NCBI GenBank assembly: GCA_017548605.1
Contig: JAFYZT010000040.1
Span: 248,001 to 312,000 of the forward strand
Direction: 5' to 3'
Length of the DNA: 64,000 bases
Source: Prevotella sp.
GTDB taxonomy: Bacteria > Bacteroidota > Bacteroidia > Bacteroidales > Bacteroidaceae
The notes under the pieces are model-generated. The model was not told the origin of the DNA and did not search any database. It saw only the letters and a list, made by a program, of their open reading frames with translations. Shown piece after piece: positions 34,994-42,576 of the stretch. The stretch's first letter is position 1, and the number at the start of each line of letters is the position of its first letter. A program made the translations under genes and the position numbers.

Positions 34994-35806
34994 ATGTCAA
35001 TGAAAGTATTATTCATCAACCAGGAGATTACGCCTTACGTTGCGGAAAGCGAAATGTCGATAATGGGTAAGGACCTGCCCCAGAGCATGCAAGAGCAAGG
35101 CTTTGAGATACGTACCTTCATGCCCAAATGGGGAACCATCAATGAACGTCGCGGCCAGCTTCACGAGGTGATTCGTCTTTCAGGCATCAACCTGATTATC
35201 GACGATACCGACCATCCTCTGATTATCAAGGTGGCCTCGATACCTGTGTCACGTCTTCAAGTTTATTTCATTGACAACGACGACTATTTCCAGAAACGGA
35301 AGATGACAGAAGACGAGAGTGGCGAAGAATATCCCGACAATGGTGAGCGTGCCATTTTCTTCGCCCGTGGCGTACTTGAAACGGTGAAGAAACTCCGTTG
35401 GGCTCCCGATATTATCCATTGTCAGGGATGGATGAGCAGTGTTGTTCCTTTGTATGTGAAGACCGCTTACAAGGAAGAGCCCTGCTTTGCCAATTCCAAG
35501 GTTGTCACCTCCCTCTTCCACGACCAGTTGAAGAACGACCTCGGCACCAATTTCAAGCGTTGCCTGGAGTTCCGCGAAGTGAAAGAGGACCTTTTAAAGG
35601 TGTATGCCAACGATTTCGACTTCATGGAGTTGGGCAAGCTTGCCATTGACTACAGTGACGGCATCGTGGAAGCCAGTGAGACTGTCAACAGTGAGTTGCT
35701 GGCGTACGCTGCGCAGCGTTCCCTTCCCCTCCTCCATTATCCAGGCAAAGAAGATTTCGGATTAAAATATAAAGCTTTTTATCAGCAATTACTTCCTACA
35801 GTATGA
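34994..35806 (+). CDS. Short GT5-type glycogen/starch synthase catalytic-domain protein
   Basis: This protein of 270 residues corresponds only to the N-terminal Rossmann domain of GT5 glycogen synthases (VLFINQEITPYVAESE, WAPDIIHCQGWMSSVVPLY). The C-terminal GT1 half, about 200 residues in full enzymes, is missing. The ADP-glucose-binding KxGGL motif is replaced by MSIMGKDLP. This short form is known in Bacteroidetes beside panC, so it is not a recent truncation, but activity as a glycogen synthase is doubtful. Overlaps the following gene by 4 nt (ATGA). Confidence 0.82.
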   Translation: MSMKVLFINQEITPYVAESEMSIMGKDLPQSMQEQGFEIRTFMPKWGTINERRGQLHEVIRLSGINLIIDDTDHPLIIKVASIPVSRLQVYFIDNDDYFQKRKMTEDESGEEYPDNGERAIFFARGVLETVKKLRWAPDIIHCQGWMSSVVPLYVKTAYKEEPCFANSKVVTSLFHDQLKNDLGTNFKRCLEFREVKEDLLKVYANDFDFMELGKLAIDYSDGIVEASETVNSELLAYAAQRSLPLLHYPGKEDFGLKYKAFYQQLLPTV

Positions 35807-37272
35807 GCCATAAAATGAAGAACATTTTGATGTTCGTATTTGCCATTTTGGCGATGAATGTTCTCACGGGTTGCGACGACCAGACAACCGACTCTTTCGG
35901 TGCCACTCTGTTGGACCCCAGCGATAATGTCACCATCAGCACAGCCGTTTTTAAGGCCAGTTCCCGTTCTGTGAAACCCGATGCCGTTTGGGCACGCAGT
36001 TACACTGGTTACATAGGCAAAGTGAAAGACCCCGAGACCGGCGGATATGTCACTGGCAGTTTTATGAGTCAGTTTAACATGTTGGAAAACTTGGAGATGG
36101 TATCGGAGTCTAGCATCACCAGTCGTGAAGATGGCCTTATTATTGCCGACTCTTGCGAGTTGCGTTTGTTCTTCACCACTTTCTTCGGCGACTCACTGGC
36201 TACGATGAAGCTCACTGCCTACGAGTTGGACCACCCCATGAAAGAAAACCAGCACTACACCAGTTCATTCGATCCTGTGGTGGAAGGTTACACGCGCGAG
36301 GGAGGCATCAGGAAAAACCATTCCTACACGTTGGTGAATTATGCCGACGGTGAAAGTCGTACCGACCAGTACTACGCGAAGAATATCTGTGTGCCGCTGA
36401 ACGAGCCTTACACCTCGAAAGAAGGTGTTACCTACAACAATTTCGGCACCTATATCCTACGCACTTACTTCGCTCATCCTGAGTATTTCAAAAACTCCAT
36501 CAGTTTCATACAAAACGTGCTGCCAGGTTTCTATTTCGAATATTCTGGCGGCATCGGTTCAATGGCTTATGTCGTTGCACCCCAGTTAAACGTCTATTTC
36601 CGAAATTCCGTTGAGGGCACTGAGATTAAGCAGCTGTTACTCTTTTCTGGTACTCAGGAAGTGCTTCAAACCACAAAGATTACCAACGACGAGAATAACA
36701 TCGAATCACTGGTAAACGATCCCACCTGCACCTACCTGAAGACTCCTTCCGGCATTTTCACAGAGCTGACTCTTCCCATCGATGATATATTATCAGGTCA
36801 TGAGAACGACACCATCAACCAAGTGAAGATTTCGATGAAACGCATCAACCCCTCGAGCCAGAGTGAATGGTTGTTATCCGCTCCCAATCAAGTATTGATG
36901 ATTCATGCCGATAGTGTTTCGTCATTCTTTGAGAACGAGCAATTGGCCGACAACAAATATTCGTTTATCTCCACATTCTCGACCAAGTCAAACAGCTACA
37001 CATTCAATAACATCTGTACGTTGGTGAGCCGTATTTCCGCACTTCGCGAGGCTGGTTTAAAGAGTGACAGCGAATGGGAATTGAAGCATCCCAACTGGAA
37101 CCGAGTGATGATTATCCCCGTGTCGGCAGAGTATAAGACAAGCACCACTTCGAGCGGTGTTCAGACGAAGACACTCATCCATCTGACCCACGACCTATCG
37201 TTGGGTAGCACCCGTTTGGTAGGCGGTGACAATGCATTGGAACTGAGTGTGGTTTATAGTAAGTTTAAGTAG
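35803..37272 (+). CDS. DUF4270 lipoprotein
   Basis: This exported protein of 489 residues has a lipobox (NVLTGCDDQ, from either start) and a large beta-rich domain with no catalytic motif. Segments such as DSFGATLLDPSDNVTISTAVFKA and the closing LIHLTHDLSLGSTRLVGG are in line with the DUF4270 family, which regularly follows the short GT5 gene in Bacteroidales. The function is unknown; an outer-membrane location is likely. Translationally coupled at both ends: a 4-nt overlap upstream and a 1-nt overlap with the small gene downstream. Confidence 0.85.
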   Translation: MSHKMKNILMFVFAILAMNVLTGCDDQTTDSFGATLLDPSDNVTISTAVFKASSRSVKPDAVWARSYTGYIGKVKDPETGGYVTGSFMSQFNMLENLEMVSESSITSREDGLIIADSCELRLFFTTFFGDSLATMKLTAYELDHPMKENQHYTSSFDPVVEGYTREGGIRKNHSYTLVNYADGESRTDQYYAKNICVPLNEPYTSKEGVTYNNFGTYILRTYFAHPEYFKNSISFIQNVLPGFYFEYSGGIGSMAYVVAPQLNVYFRNSVEGTEIKQLLLFSGTQEVLQTTKITNDENNIESLVNDPTCTYLKTPSGIFTELTLPIDDILSGHENDTINQVKISMKRINPSSQSEWLLSAPNQVLMIHADSVSSFFENEQLADNKYSFISTFSTKSNSYTFNNICTLVSRISALREAGLKSDSEWELKHPNWNRVMIIPVSAEYKTSTTSSGVQTKTLIHLTHDLSLGSTRLVGGDNALELSVVYSKFK

Positions 37273-37400
37273 TGGCAGACAATTATTTAGAGCGTAGGCG
37301 GGAGAGCTATGAGGAGCGCAAGGAGGCATGGCTGAGAAAGCGTCGTGGTTTGCCATTAACAGGCAAGAGGCCAGAACGTCCCGAGGACGAAGCATTGTGA
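37272..37400 (+). CDS. 42-residue basic protein, GTG start
   Basis: A GTG codon shares its first base with the TAG stop of DUF4270 and opens a frame for a 42-residue protein. It begins ADNYLERRRESYEERKEAW and continues LRKRRGLPLTGKRPERPED before its TGA. It is rich in Arg, Lys and Glu and probably helical at the N-terminus. The tight stop-start overlap and the sharp change to repeat DNA just after its stop support a real gene. I do not assign a function. Confidence 0.6.
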   Translation: MADNYLERRRESYEERKEAWLRKRRGLPLTGKRPERPEDEAL

Positions 37401-37403
37401 GAA

Positions 37404-37430
37404 CCCACCCCATCCCTCCCAAAGGGAGGG
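37404..37430. repeat. CCCACCCCATCCCTCCCAAA inverted repeat
   Basis: One unit of the CCCACCCC-CCCTCCC/GGGAGGG family, immediately after the small basic gene. Confidence 0.7.
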
Positions 37431-37445
37431 TGTTGGAACTGAATA

Positions 37446-37480
37446 AAATAAGGGCGTATATTTTACGCCCTTTATTGTTT
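37446..37480. terminator. Bidirectional terminator between DUF4270 and xpt
   Basis: GGGCGTA (37452-37458) pairs with TACGCCC (37464-37470) and is flanked by AATAA and TTTATT with GTTTTT after. It lies between convergent transcripts. Confidence 0.75.
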
Positions 37481-37498
37481 TTGGAAATGAATGACAAA

Positions 37499-38068
37499 CT
37501 ATTGCCGTAGTTTGATGATGCAGTCGTCGATACTGTCAACGATGGCAAGAGATTCCACCCTGACGCCTTCTTTTTCCAACAGTTCGCGTCCATGTTGAAA
37601 CGCCTTTTCGATGATGAATCCCATTCCCACGAGTTGCGCTCCCGACTGCCGTATGAGGTTAAGCAGTCCCATGGCGGCATTGCCGTAGGCGAGGAAATCA
37701 TCAATGACGAGCACCTTGTCGCCTACACCGAGGTAGTCGTGGCTGATAACGACATCATAGGTCCGTTGTTTGGTGAAAGACTCCACCGTCGTATGGAGCA
37801 TATTCCCCATGGTTGATGGTTTTTTCTTTTTCGCGAACACCACGGGCAAATCGAGCAGGAATCCCACCATGATGGCCGGTGCGATACCGCTGGCTTCGAT
37901 AGTGAGAATCTTGTTTGCCTCGGTATGGGCAAATCGTTTTACGAACTCCACGCCGATGGCCTTCATGAGGTTAGGGTCCATCTGGTGATTAAGGAATCGG
38001 TCCACTTTCAGTATTCCTCCAGGGTAGCATCTACCCTCATCGAGTATTCTTTCGTTGAGCAGTTTCAT
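37499..38068 (-). CDS. xpt: Xanthine phosphoribosyltransferase
   Basis: This purine-salvage enzyme of 189 residues makes XMP from xanthine and PRPP. It matches the Bacillus Xpt type: it begins [20 protein letters not shown], has [11 protein letters not shown], the base-site block [13 protein letters not shown], and the PRPP-binding motif [14 protein letters not shown] (about 124-137). No purine riboswitch is visible in the 29-nt spacer after the glucosaminidase gene, so it is probably co-transcribed with that gene. Confidence 0.95.
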   Translation of the reverse strand: MKLLNERILDEGRCYPGGILKVDRFLNHQMDPNLMKAIGVEFVKRFAHTEANKILTIEASGIAPAIMVGFLLDLPVVFAKKKKPSTMGNMLHTTVESFTKQRTYDVVISHDYLGVGDKVLVIDDFLAYGNAAMGLLNLIRQSGAQLVGMGFIIEKAFQHGRELLEKEGVRVESLAIVDSIDDCIIKLRQ

Positions 38069-38097
38069 TTTCGAGGTGAGATTATTGGTTTACGAGG

Positions 38098-39021
38098 TTA
38101 GTACACTCTCAGACGGTCGCCCACTTTGAGTTGGTAGTCGGGTGAGAGGTTGTTTATCTTGTATAGGTACTTCAAGCGAATGCCGTAGATTTGCGAGATG
38201 AGATACATGCTTTCACCCGGTCTGACCACATGGATATGGTTTTTGAATTCCTTGTCGGCATGTTTACGTTTTTTCTTCAGATAAATGATATCGCCGTCGT
38301 ACAGTCGGTCGTTGAAGGGACGTTCGTTGTACTCAGCCAGTTCATGTCCTGACACCCCCACCTCACGCCCGATGGACGCAAAGGTGTCTCCTGTGCGTGC
38401 CTTGACGTAATAGTTTTTGTTGTTTTTGTAAATAGGATACTGCTGTTGTACAGGTGTTGCCGGCCGTTCCGTTCCTGCATGTTGCGCCACATATCGGTCG
38501 TAGCCCTTCGCTCTGTCGAACTGGTCGAGCTGGTATAGTTCAATGATGTTAATGAGCGCCTGCGCATAAGTAGGGCTGGTAGCATAACCACACTCCTTCA
38601 GTCCACGCGCCCACCCCTTATAATCAGTAAGTCGCAGTTGAAAGAGGCGTGCATAACGTCGGTGCTGAGTAAGGAATTTGGAATGATCCTCATAGCTCTG
38701 TCTGGCATTATCATAAACGCGAAAGCATTCGTTGCGCAGGTCATCATCCTTTCTCATGGTGCGGCCTTGCCAGTCATGGCATTTGATGCCGAAATGGTTG
38801 TTACCGATACGAGCAAGCTCACTTCGTCCCGCTCCACTCTCCAGCAGTCCCTGTGCCAGCGTGATACTAGCCGGTATTTTATATTTTAGCATCTGTTCGA
38901 TGGCCATATCGTGATACTGGTCAATATATGCCTGATAGACCGAGTTCCACCGTGGTGTCTGCGCCAGGGTATGGCAGCAGAAGAGGCATAAAGAAAGAAA
39001 CAGAAAGACTGATTTTCTCAT
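38098..39021 (-). CDS. Secreted glucosaminidase (GH73) with two LysM domains
   Basis: This peptidoglycan hydrolase of 307 residues has a signal peptide (1-20, ending HTLAQ) and a GH73 glucosaminidase domain (about 25-165). The catalytic Glu is in LAQGLLESGAGRSELA, with the NNHFGIKCHDW block. Two C-terminal LysM modules (about 205-250, KARTGDTFASIG; and 262-307, VVRPGESMYLISQIYG) anchor it to peptidoglycan. A probable housekeeping wall-remodelling enzyme, co-transcribed with xpt. Confidence 0.93.
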   Translation of the reverse strand: MRKSVFLFLSLCLFCCHTLAQTPRWNSVYQAYIDQYHDMAIEQMLKYKIPASITLAQGLLESGAGRSELARIGNNHFGIKCHDWQGRTMRKDDDLRNECFRVYDNARQSYEDHSKFLTQHRRYARLFQLRLTDYKGWARGLKECGYATSPTYAQALINIIELYQLDQFDRAKGYDRYVAQHAGTERPATPVQQQYPIYKNNKNYYVKARTGDTFASIGREVGVSGHELAEYNERPFNDRLYDGDIIYLKKKRKHADKEFKNHIHVVRPGESMYLISQIYGIRLKYLYKINNLSPDYQLKVGDRLRVY

Positions 39022-39040
39022 TCTTTGTCGTTTTTGCGTA

Positions 39041-39048
39041 CAAAACTA
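39041..39048 (-). promoter_or_regulatory. -7 box for the glucosaminidase-xpt operon
   Basis: TAGTTTTG on the minus strand, 19 nt before the ATG at 39021. Confidence 0.45.
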
Positions 39049-39097
39049 CAAAAAAAACATGATTTTTGCGATTATAATTATAATTTTTTGCGGATAG

Positions 39098-39434
39098 TTC
39101 CCTCCTTGTTAAAGGAGGGGGCTTTCACAACCACCAGTCCCTCCTAGTCTAAGGAGGGGGCTATTATCCTCCATGCTTAATGAGGAAGTATGCTTTCACA
39201 ACCACCCCGCCTTGAAGATTTTGTCCGCTTAAGGACTAAATCGCCTTGCCTAAGGAGGGGTACCTACCCTCCCCAAGCCCCTCCCGACATCGGGAGGGGA
39301 TGTAACCGCTCCTACCCGTCGCTCAGACATTAAGGTACTGCTCCCTTTTTCTGCCGGTCGCAGTATTGTTTGACGCAACAAAGTTGCGATTGTTTTACAA
39401 ACCACCCCTACCCCTCCTTTGGAAAAGGAGGGGA
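39098..39434. repeat. Cluster of GGAGGG-type inverted repeats
   Basis: This 337-nt gene-free block holds at least five CCTCC...GGAGG inverted repeats (39099-39120, 39138-39160, 39251-39260 with partners, 39279-39300, 39411-39434). CTTTCACAACCACC occurs twice and a 35-nt segment at 39211-39245 recurs at 47426-47460 with one mismatch. Nothing resembling a gene is seen. The repeats are irregular in spacing, so this is not a CRISPR array. Confidence 0.7.
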
Positions 39435-39536
39435 GAAAACGAGGGCATGTTTTGCATCTATCTAAAGATGAAAAAATCGATTTTTCATAAACAAAAAAAC
39501 AATTGGTGCAATTCGTGTATATTTGAAGTTTTTTAT

Positions 39537-39544
39537 TACTTTTG
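39537..39544 (+). promoter_or_regulatory. -7 box abutting folK
   Basis: TACTTTTG lies only 4 nt before the proposed GTG start at 39549. Either the mRNA is nearly leaderless or translation begins at a later codon. Confidence 0.45.
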
Positions 39545-39548
39545 CAAT

Positions 39549-39950
39549 GTGAGAGAAGAGCGCGTCATCATCGCTTTGGGCAGCAATGTCCATGCACGCC
39601 GTAACATGCGCACGGCGCGTGAATTGCTGTTGCACCTTCTTCCGTCAATTCAGTTCACACGATGCATAAAGACAGAGCCAATAGGTATGAGTGGCGTTGC
39701 CTCTTATTTGAACTGTCTGTGTTGGGGTACAGTAGCAATGTCGGAGAATACATTGCTTGCTATGCTGAAGGACGTGGAACGACAGTGCGGCGACGTGAGA
39801 GAGAAACGTGCTCATGGTCTGGTGGAGATGGATGTTGATCTGCTGCTCTACGGCAGTAAGCGGCACCATGAGAAGGATTGGGAACGGGAGTATATTATCA
39901 GGCTGATGGAGGAGGGGGAGATTAATAAAATTATAAGATTAAAAGAATAA
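39549..39950 (+). CDS. folK: HPPK-type 2-amino-4-hydroxy-6-hydroxymethyldihydropteridine diphosphokinase
   Basis: This protein of 133 residues from a GTG start transfers pyrophosphate from ATP to 6-hydroxymethyl-dihydropterin in folate synthesis. Family marks are IIALGSNVHARRNM at the N-terminus, TEPIGMSG, YLNCLCWG, LLAMLKDVERQCGD and HGLVEMDVDLLLYG (metal-binding Asp pair). The enzyme is somewhat shorter than usual (about 150-160) and lacks the common PHP-H-R segment near the C-terminus, ending in a low-complexity INKIIRLKE tail read from GATTAAAAG tract DNA. The open frame upstream to 39366 is repeat DNA and not counted. Confidence 0.8.
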   Translation: MREERVIIALGSNVHARRNMRTARELLLHLLPSIQFTRCIKTEPIGMSGVASYLNCLCWGTVAMSENTLLAMLKDVERQCGDVREKRAHGLVEMDVDLLLYGSKRHHEKDWEREYIIRLMEEGEINKIIRLKE

Positions 39951-40005
39951 AAAATTAAAATATTAAAAGATTGAGCTTGTGTCGGAATAAAAAGGTACAA
40001 ATGTT

Positions 40006-41301
40006 ATGGTGAAACAAATAAGATTTTTTTTCATTTTCATAGGTTTGGGTCTATGTCTGGGTATTCATGCCCAGATATTTGACGATTATTTCGAGGAAGG
40101 TACGTTGCGGTTAGATTATATCTTCAGTGGTAACAGCAGCCATCAAGAGATTTCCTTAGACTGCTTGAGCCATATCCCTCGTTGGTGGGGGAAACACGAG
40201 CACCTGTCGGAAGTGCCTGTTGAGGGTAATGGTCAAATCACCATGCGAGACCACCGAAATGGGCAGGTCATCTATCGCAACAGTTTCTCCACCCTCTTCC
40301 AAGAATGGCTCAGCTATGATGAAGCCAGCTCCGCCAACCGTTCTTTTGAGAACGTGTTTCTCGTTCCTATGCCCAAGGACAGTGTCGATATCACCGTCGA
40401 CCTACGTAACAGTCGTCGTGAAGTCATGGCGACGATGACTCATATCGTCAACCCGCGTGACATCTTGATCCGTAGGATTGGTGAACGCGGCGTTACCCCT
40501 TACGAGACGGTGCAGCAGGCCCGAGATACTACCCGTTGCATCCATATCGCCTTTTTAGCCGAGGGATATACCGAGAACGAGATGGACACATACATGGCCG
40601 ATGTGCAAGTGGCCATCGATGCCCTGTTCGAGCATGAGCCTTTCAAACACCTACGCGACCGTTTCAATATCATCGCCGTGAAGTCGCCCTCTGAGGAGAG
40701 CGGCACCAGTATGCCCCGTGTGGGCGATTGGCGCAGGACTGCCGTGAGCAGTCATTTCGACACGTTCTACAGCGACCGTTACCTGACCACACTCCACCTG
40801 AAGACCCTCCACGACTGGTTGGCAGGCACTCCCTATGAACATATCATCGTCTTGGTGAACACCGACAATTACGGTGGCGGTGGTATTCTCAACTCCTATA
40901 ACCTGAGCATGACCCACCATCCCCTGTACCGCCAGGTGGTAGTTCATGAGTTTGGTCACAGCTTCGGCGGTCTAGGTGACGAGTATGCCTACGAAAACGA
41001 GCCCATCCCGATGTACCCCCACGACGTGGAGCCATGGGAACCTAACCTTACCACATTGGCCGACTTCCATGGCAAGTGGGAAGATATGATTGAGGAAGGC
41101 ACACCCGTTCCCACGCCCGAGTCAACGAAGCCGAAGGTGATTGAGAAGCGCGTGGGACTGTTTGAAGGAGCAGGTTATAGTTTGAACGGTGTTTACCGTC
41201 CCTGTCAAGACTGCCGCATGCGCACCAATGAGAACCCCGTGTTCTGTCCGGTGTGTAATCGCGCCTTGACCCGTCTCATCCAATTCTACACTGGCGAATG
41301 A
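40006..41301 (+). CDS. M64-family (IgA peptidase-type) metallopeptidase
   Basis: This secreted protein of 431 residues has a signal peptide (about 1-22, ending GIHAQ), an N-terminal beta-sandwich (M64_N, about 25-150) and a catalytic domain with the metzincin-like zinc motif HEFGHSFGGLGDEY (about 315-328). Four cysteines near the end (PCQDCRM, FCPVC) could bind metal or form disulfides. M64 peptidases were named for IgA cleavage in Clostridium ramosum; most Bacteroidetes members have unknown substrates. The next gene overlaps it by 4 nt. Confidence 0.92.
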   Translation: MVKQIRFFFIFIGLGLCLGIHAQIFDDYFEEGTLRLDYIFSGNSSHQEISLDCLSHIPRWWGKHEHLSEVPVEGNGQITMRDHRNGQVIYRNSFSTLFQEWLSYDEASSANRSFENVFLVPMPKDSVDITVDLRNSRREVMATMTHIVNPRDILIRRIGERGVTPYETVQQARDTTRCIHIAFLAEGYTENEMDTYMADVQVAIDALFEHEPFKHLRDRFNIIAVKSPSEESGTSMPRVGDWRRTAVSSHFDTFYSDRYLTTLHLKTLHDWLAGTPYEHIIVLVNTDNYGGGGILNSYNLSMTHHPLYRQVVVHEFGHSFGGLGDEYAYENEPIPMYPHDVEPWEPNLTTLADFHGKWEDMIEEGTPVPTPESTKPKVIEKRVGLFEGAGYSLNGVYRPCQDCRMRTNENPVFCPVCNRALTRLIQFYTGE

Positions 41302-42050
41302 GCATACGAGGTCAAGTTATAGGCATCCTGTTCGCCTTGTTGTTCTCACTCGGCGCTCACAGTCAGACTCGTGACAGCGAACGTCTGGGCATGGCATTGG
41401 AATATTTCTCAAGTGGCAAATACCATGAGGCGTTGCTTATCTTTGAGCGTTTGGACAAGCAATACACTCTGAACGAGCGCTTCCACGCCTATATGGGAGT
41501 CTGTTATTACCATGAGTGGGACTATGCCAAAGCCATCACCTTTTTAGAGCGTGCTATGCCCATGTTGGAAGTGTTTGCGCCTCATGAGCGAAGCGTATAT
41601 TACTACACTACCGGCGAGAGCCATTTCCTACTGGAACACTTCGCAGAGGCGATACCCTGGTATGAGCGCACGTTGACGGTGTGCTACGACAATGAGAAAG
41701 CCCACATCTTTTACCGATTGGGCTTCTGTCACATGTTTCTGAAAGACTGGGAGGCCGCCGCGTCATCGTACCGCGAATCGTTAGCCTTGTATGAGCGATA
41801 CCCACAATTGGAAGAGTCGCGTGCGCGGATACCACAGATAAAAAACATGCTCAAGGGTTGTGAGCATGAGTTGCGAGTGATGAGTGAGGAGTTACAAGTT
41901 ACGAATGACGAGTTACAAGTGACGAGTGAGAAACAAACGGGTATAGGTCAAATACGTGATGCACATGTACGCGATACGCTAACGAGCGACAGCGTGTACA
42001 CCATCGATTTGCAGAAATTGTACGAGCGAAAGATTGAAGTAGGAGAATAA
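41298..42050 (+). CDS. Secreted TPR protein with tract-encoded C-terminus
   Basis: This protein of 250 residues has a signal peptide (about 1-23, ending LGAHSQ) and four to five TPR-like helix pairs (about 25-185), e.g. YFSSGKYHEALLIFERLDKQ and WYERTLTVCYDNEKAHIFYR. The C-terminal region contains MSEELQVTNDELQVTSEK, which is simply the translation of the GAGTTACGAGTGA repeat tract found between genes elsewhere. It appears to be an intergenic repeat captured in frame. Coupled to the M64 gene by ATGA overlap, so it may be a chaperone or partner of that peptidase. Confidence 0.78.
   Translation: MSIRGQVIGILFALLFSLGAHSQTRDSERLGMALEYFSSGKYHEALLIFERLDKQYTLNERFHAYMGVCYYHEWDYAKAITFLERAMPMLEVFAPHERSVYYYTTGESHFLLEHFAEAIPWYERTLTVCYDNEKAHIFYRLGFCHMFLKDWEAAASSYRESLALYERYPQLEESRARIPQIKNMLKGCEHELRVMSEELQVTNDELQVTSEKQTGIGQIRDAHVRDTLTSDSVYTIDLQKLYERKIEVGE
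41877..41945. repeat. GAGTTACGAGTGA tract inside a coding sequence
   Basis: Degenerate units (GTGATGAGTGAGGAGTTACA, AGTTACGAATGACGAGTTAC, AAGTGACGAGTGAG) lie within the TPR gene and keep its frame. Confidence 0.65.
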
Positions 42051-42088
42051 GCTTCCCACACATGCCCTCCACAAGAGAGGGTGAATTA

Positions 42089-42571
42089 CTACTGGTGCAT
42101 GTCGTCATCGGCGAAACTGAGAGGTATCAGTTCTTCCGCAGACTGTATTATATAGACCCCTTCTGTACCATAGAGAAGGATGCGCATGGGAACATTATAA
42201 CGCTGCTCCACTTCTATCATTACCTGCCGGCACGAGCCACAGGGAGAAACGGGCTTGGGCACCAGTCCATGTTCATTTTTAGCCGCAATGGCCAGTGCCT
42301 TAACGGGTTGGTCAGGATAATTTGCCTGAGCTGCGAACAACGCCACCCTTTCCGCGCACAATCCACTGGGGAAAGCTGCATTTTCCTGGTTTGCCCCTCT
42401 CACTACGGTGCCATCGTCAAGTAACACAGCAGCCCCCACATTGAAGTGCGAGTATTTGGCATAGGAGCCTTCCGTAGCCTTGATAGCCTCGTTGATAACC
42501 ATCTGGTCCGTATCGCCAAGTTCATCAAATTGGCACTTTTGCACGTTAATTTTTAGTATTATTGTTTTCAT
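42089..42571 (-). CDS. cdd: Cytidine deaminase
   Basis: This protein of 160 residues converts cytidine and deoxycytidine to uridine forms. The tetrameric-type zinc site is complete: CAERVALFAA (Cys ligand and catalytic Glu, about 71-80) and PCGSCRQVMIE (two Cys ligands, about 107-117). The segment YSHFNVGAAVLLDDG is typical. It follows the beta-helix lipoprotein gene by 5 nt and is probably co-transcribed with it. Confidence 0.95.
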   Translation of the reverse strand: MKTIILKINVQKCQFDELGDTDQMVINEAIKATEGSYAKYSHFNVGAAVLLDDGTVVRGANQENAAFPSGLCAERVALFAAQANYPDQPVKALAIAAKNEHGLVPKPVSPCGSCRQVMIEVEQRYNVPMRILLYGTEGVYIIQSAEELIPLSFADDDMHQ

Positions 42572-42576
42572 AGGCT

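Noticed and set aside
37499..38097. Purine riboswitch ahead of xpt
   Set aside because: Only 29 nt separate xpt from the preceding gene, too short for the aptamer, and no conserved purine-aptamer loops are visible.
39098..39434. CRISPR-like array
   Set aside because: Repeats are palindromic, unequal in length and irregularly spaced, with no unique spacers of constant size and no cas genes.
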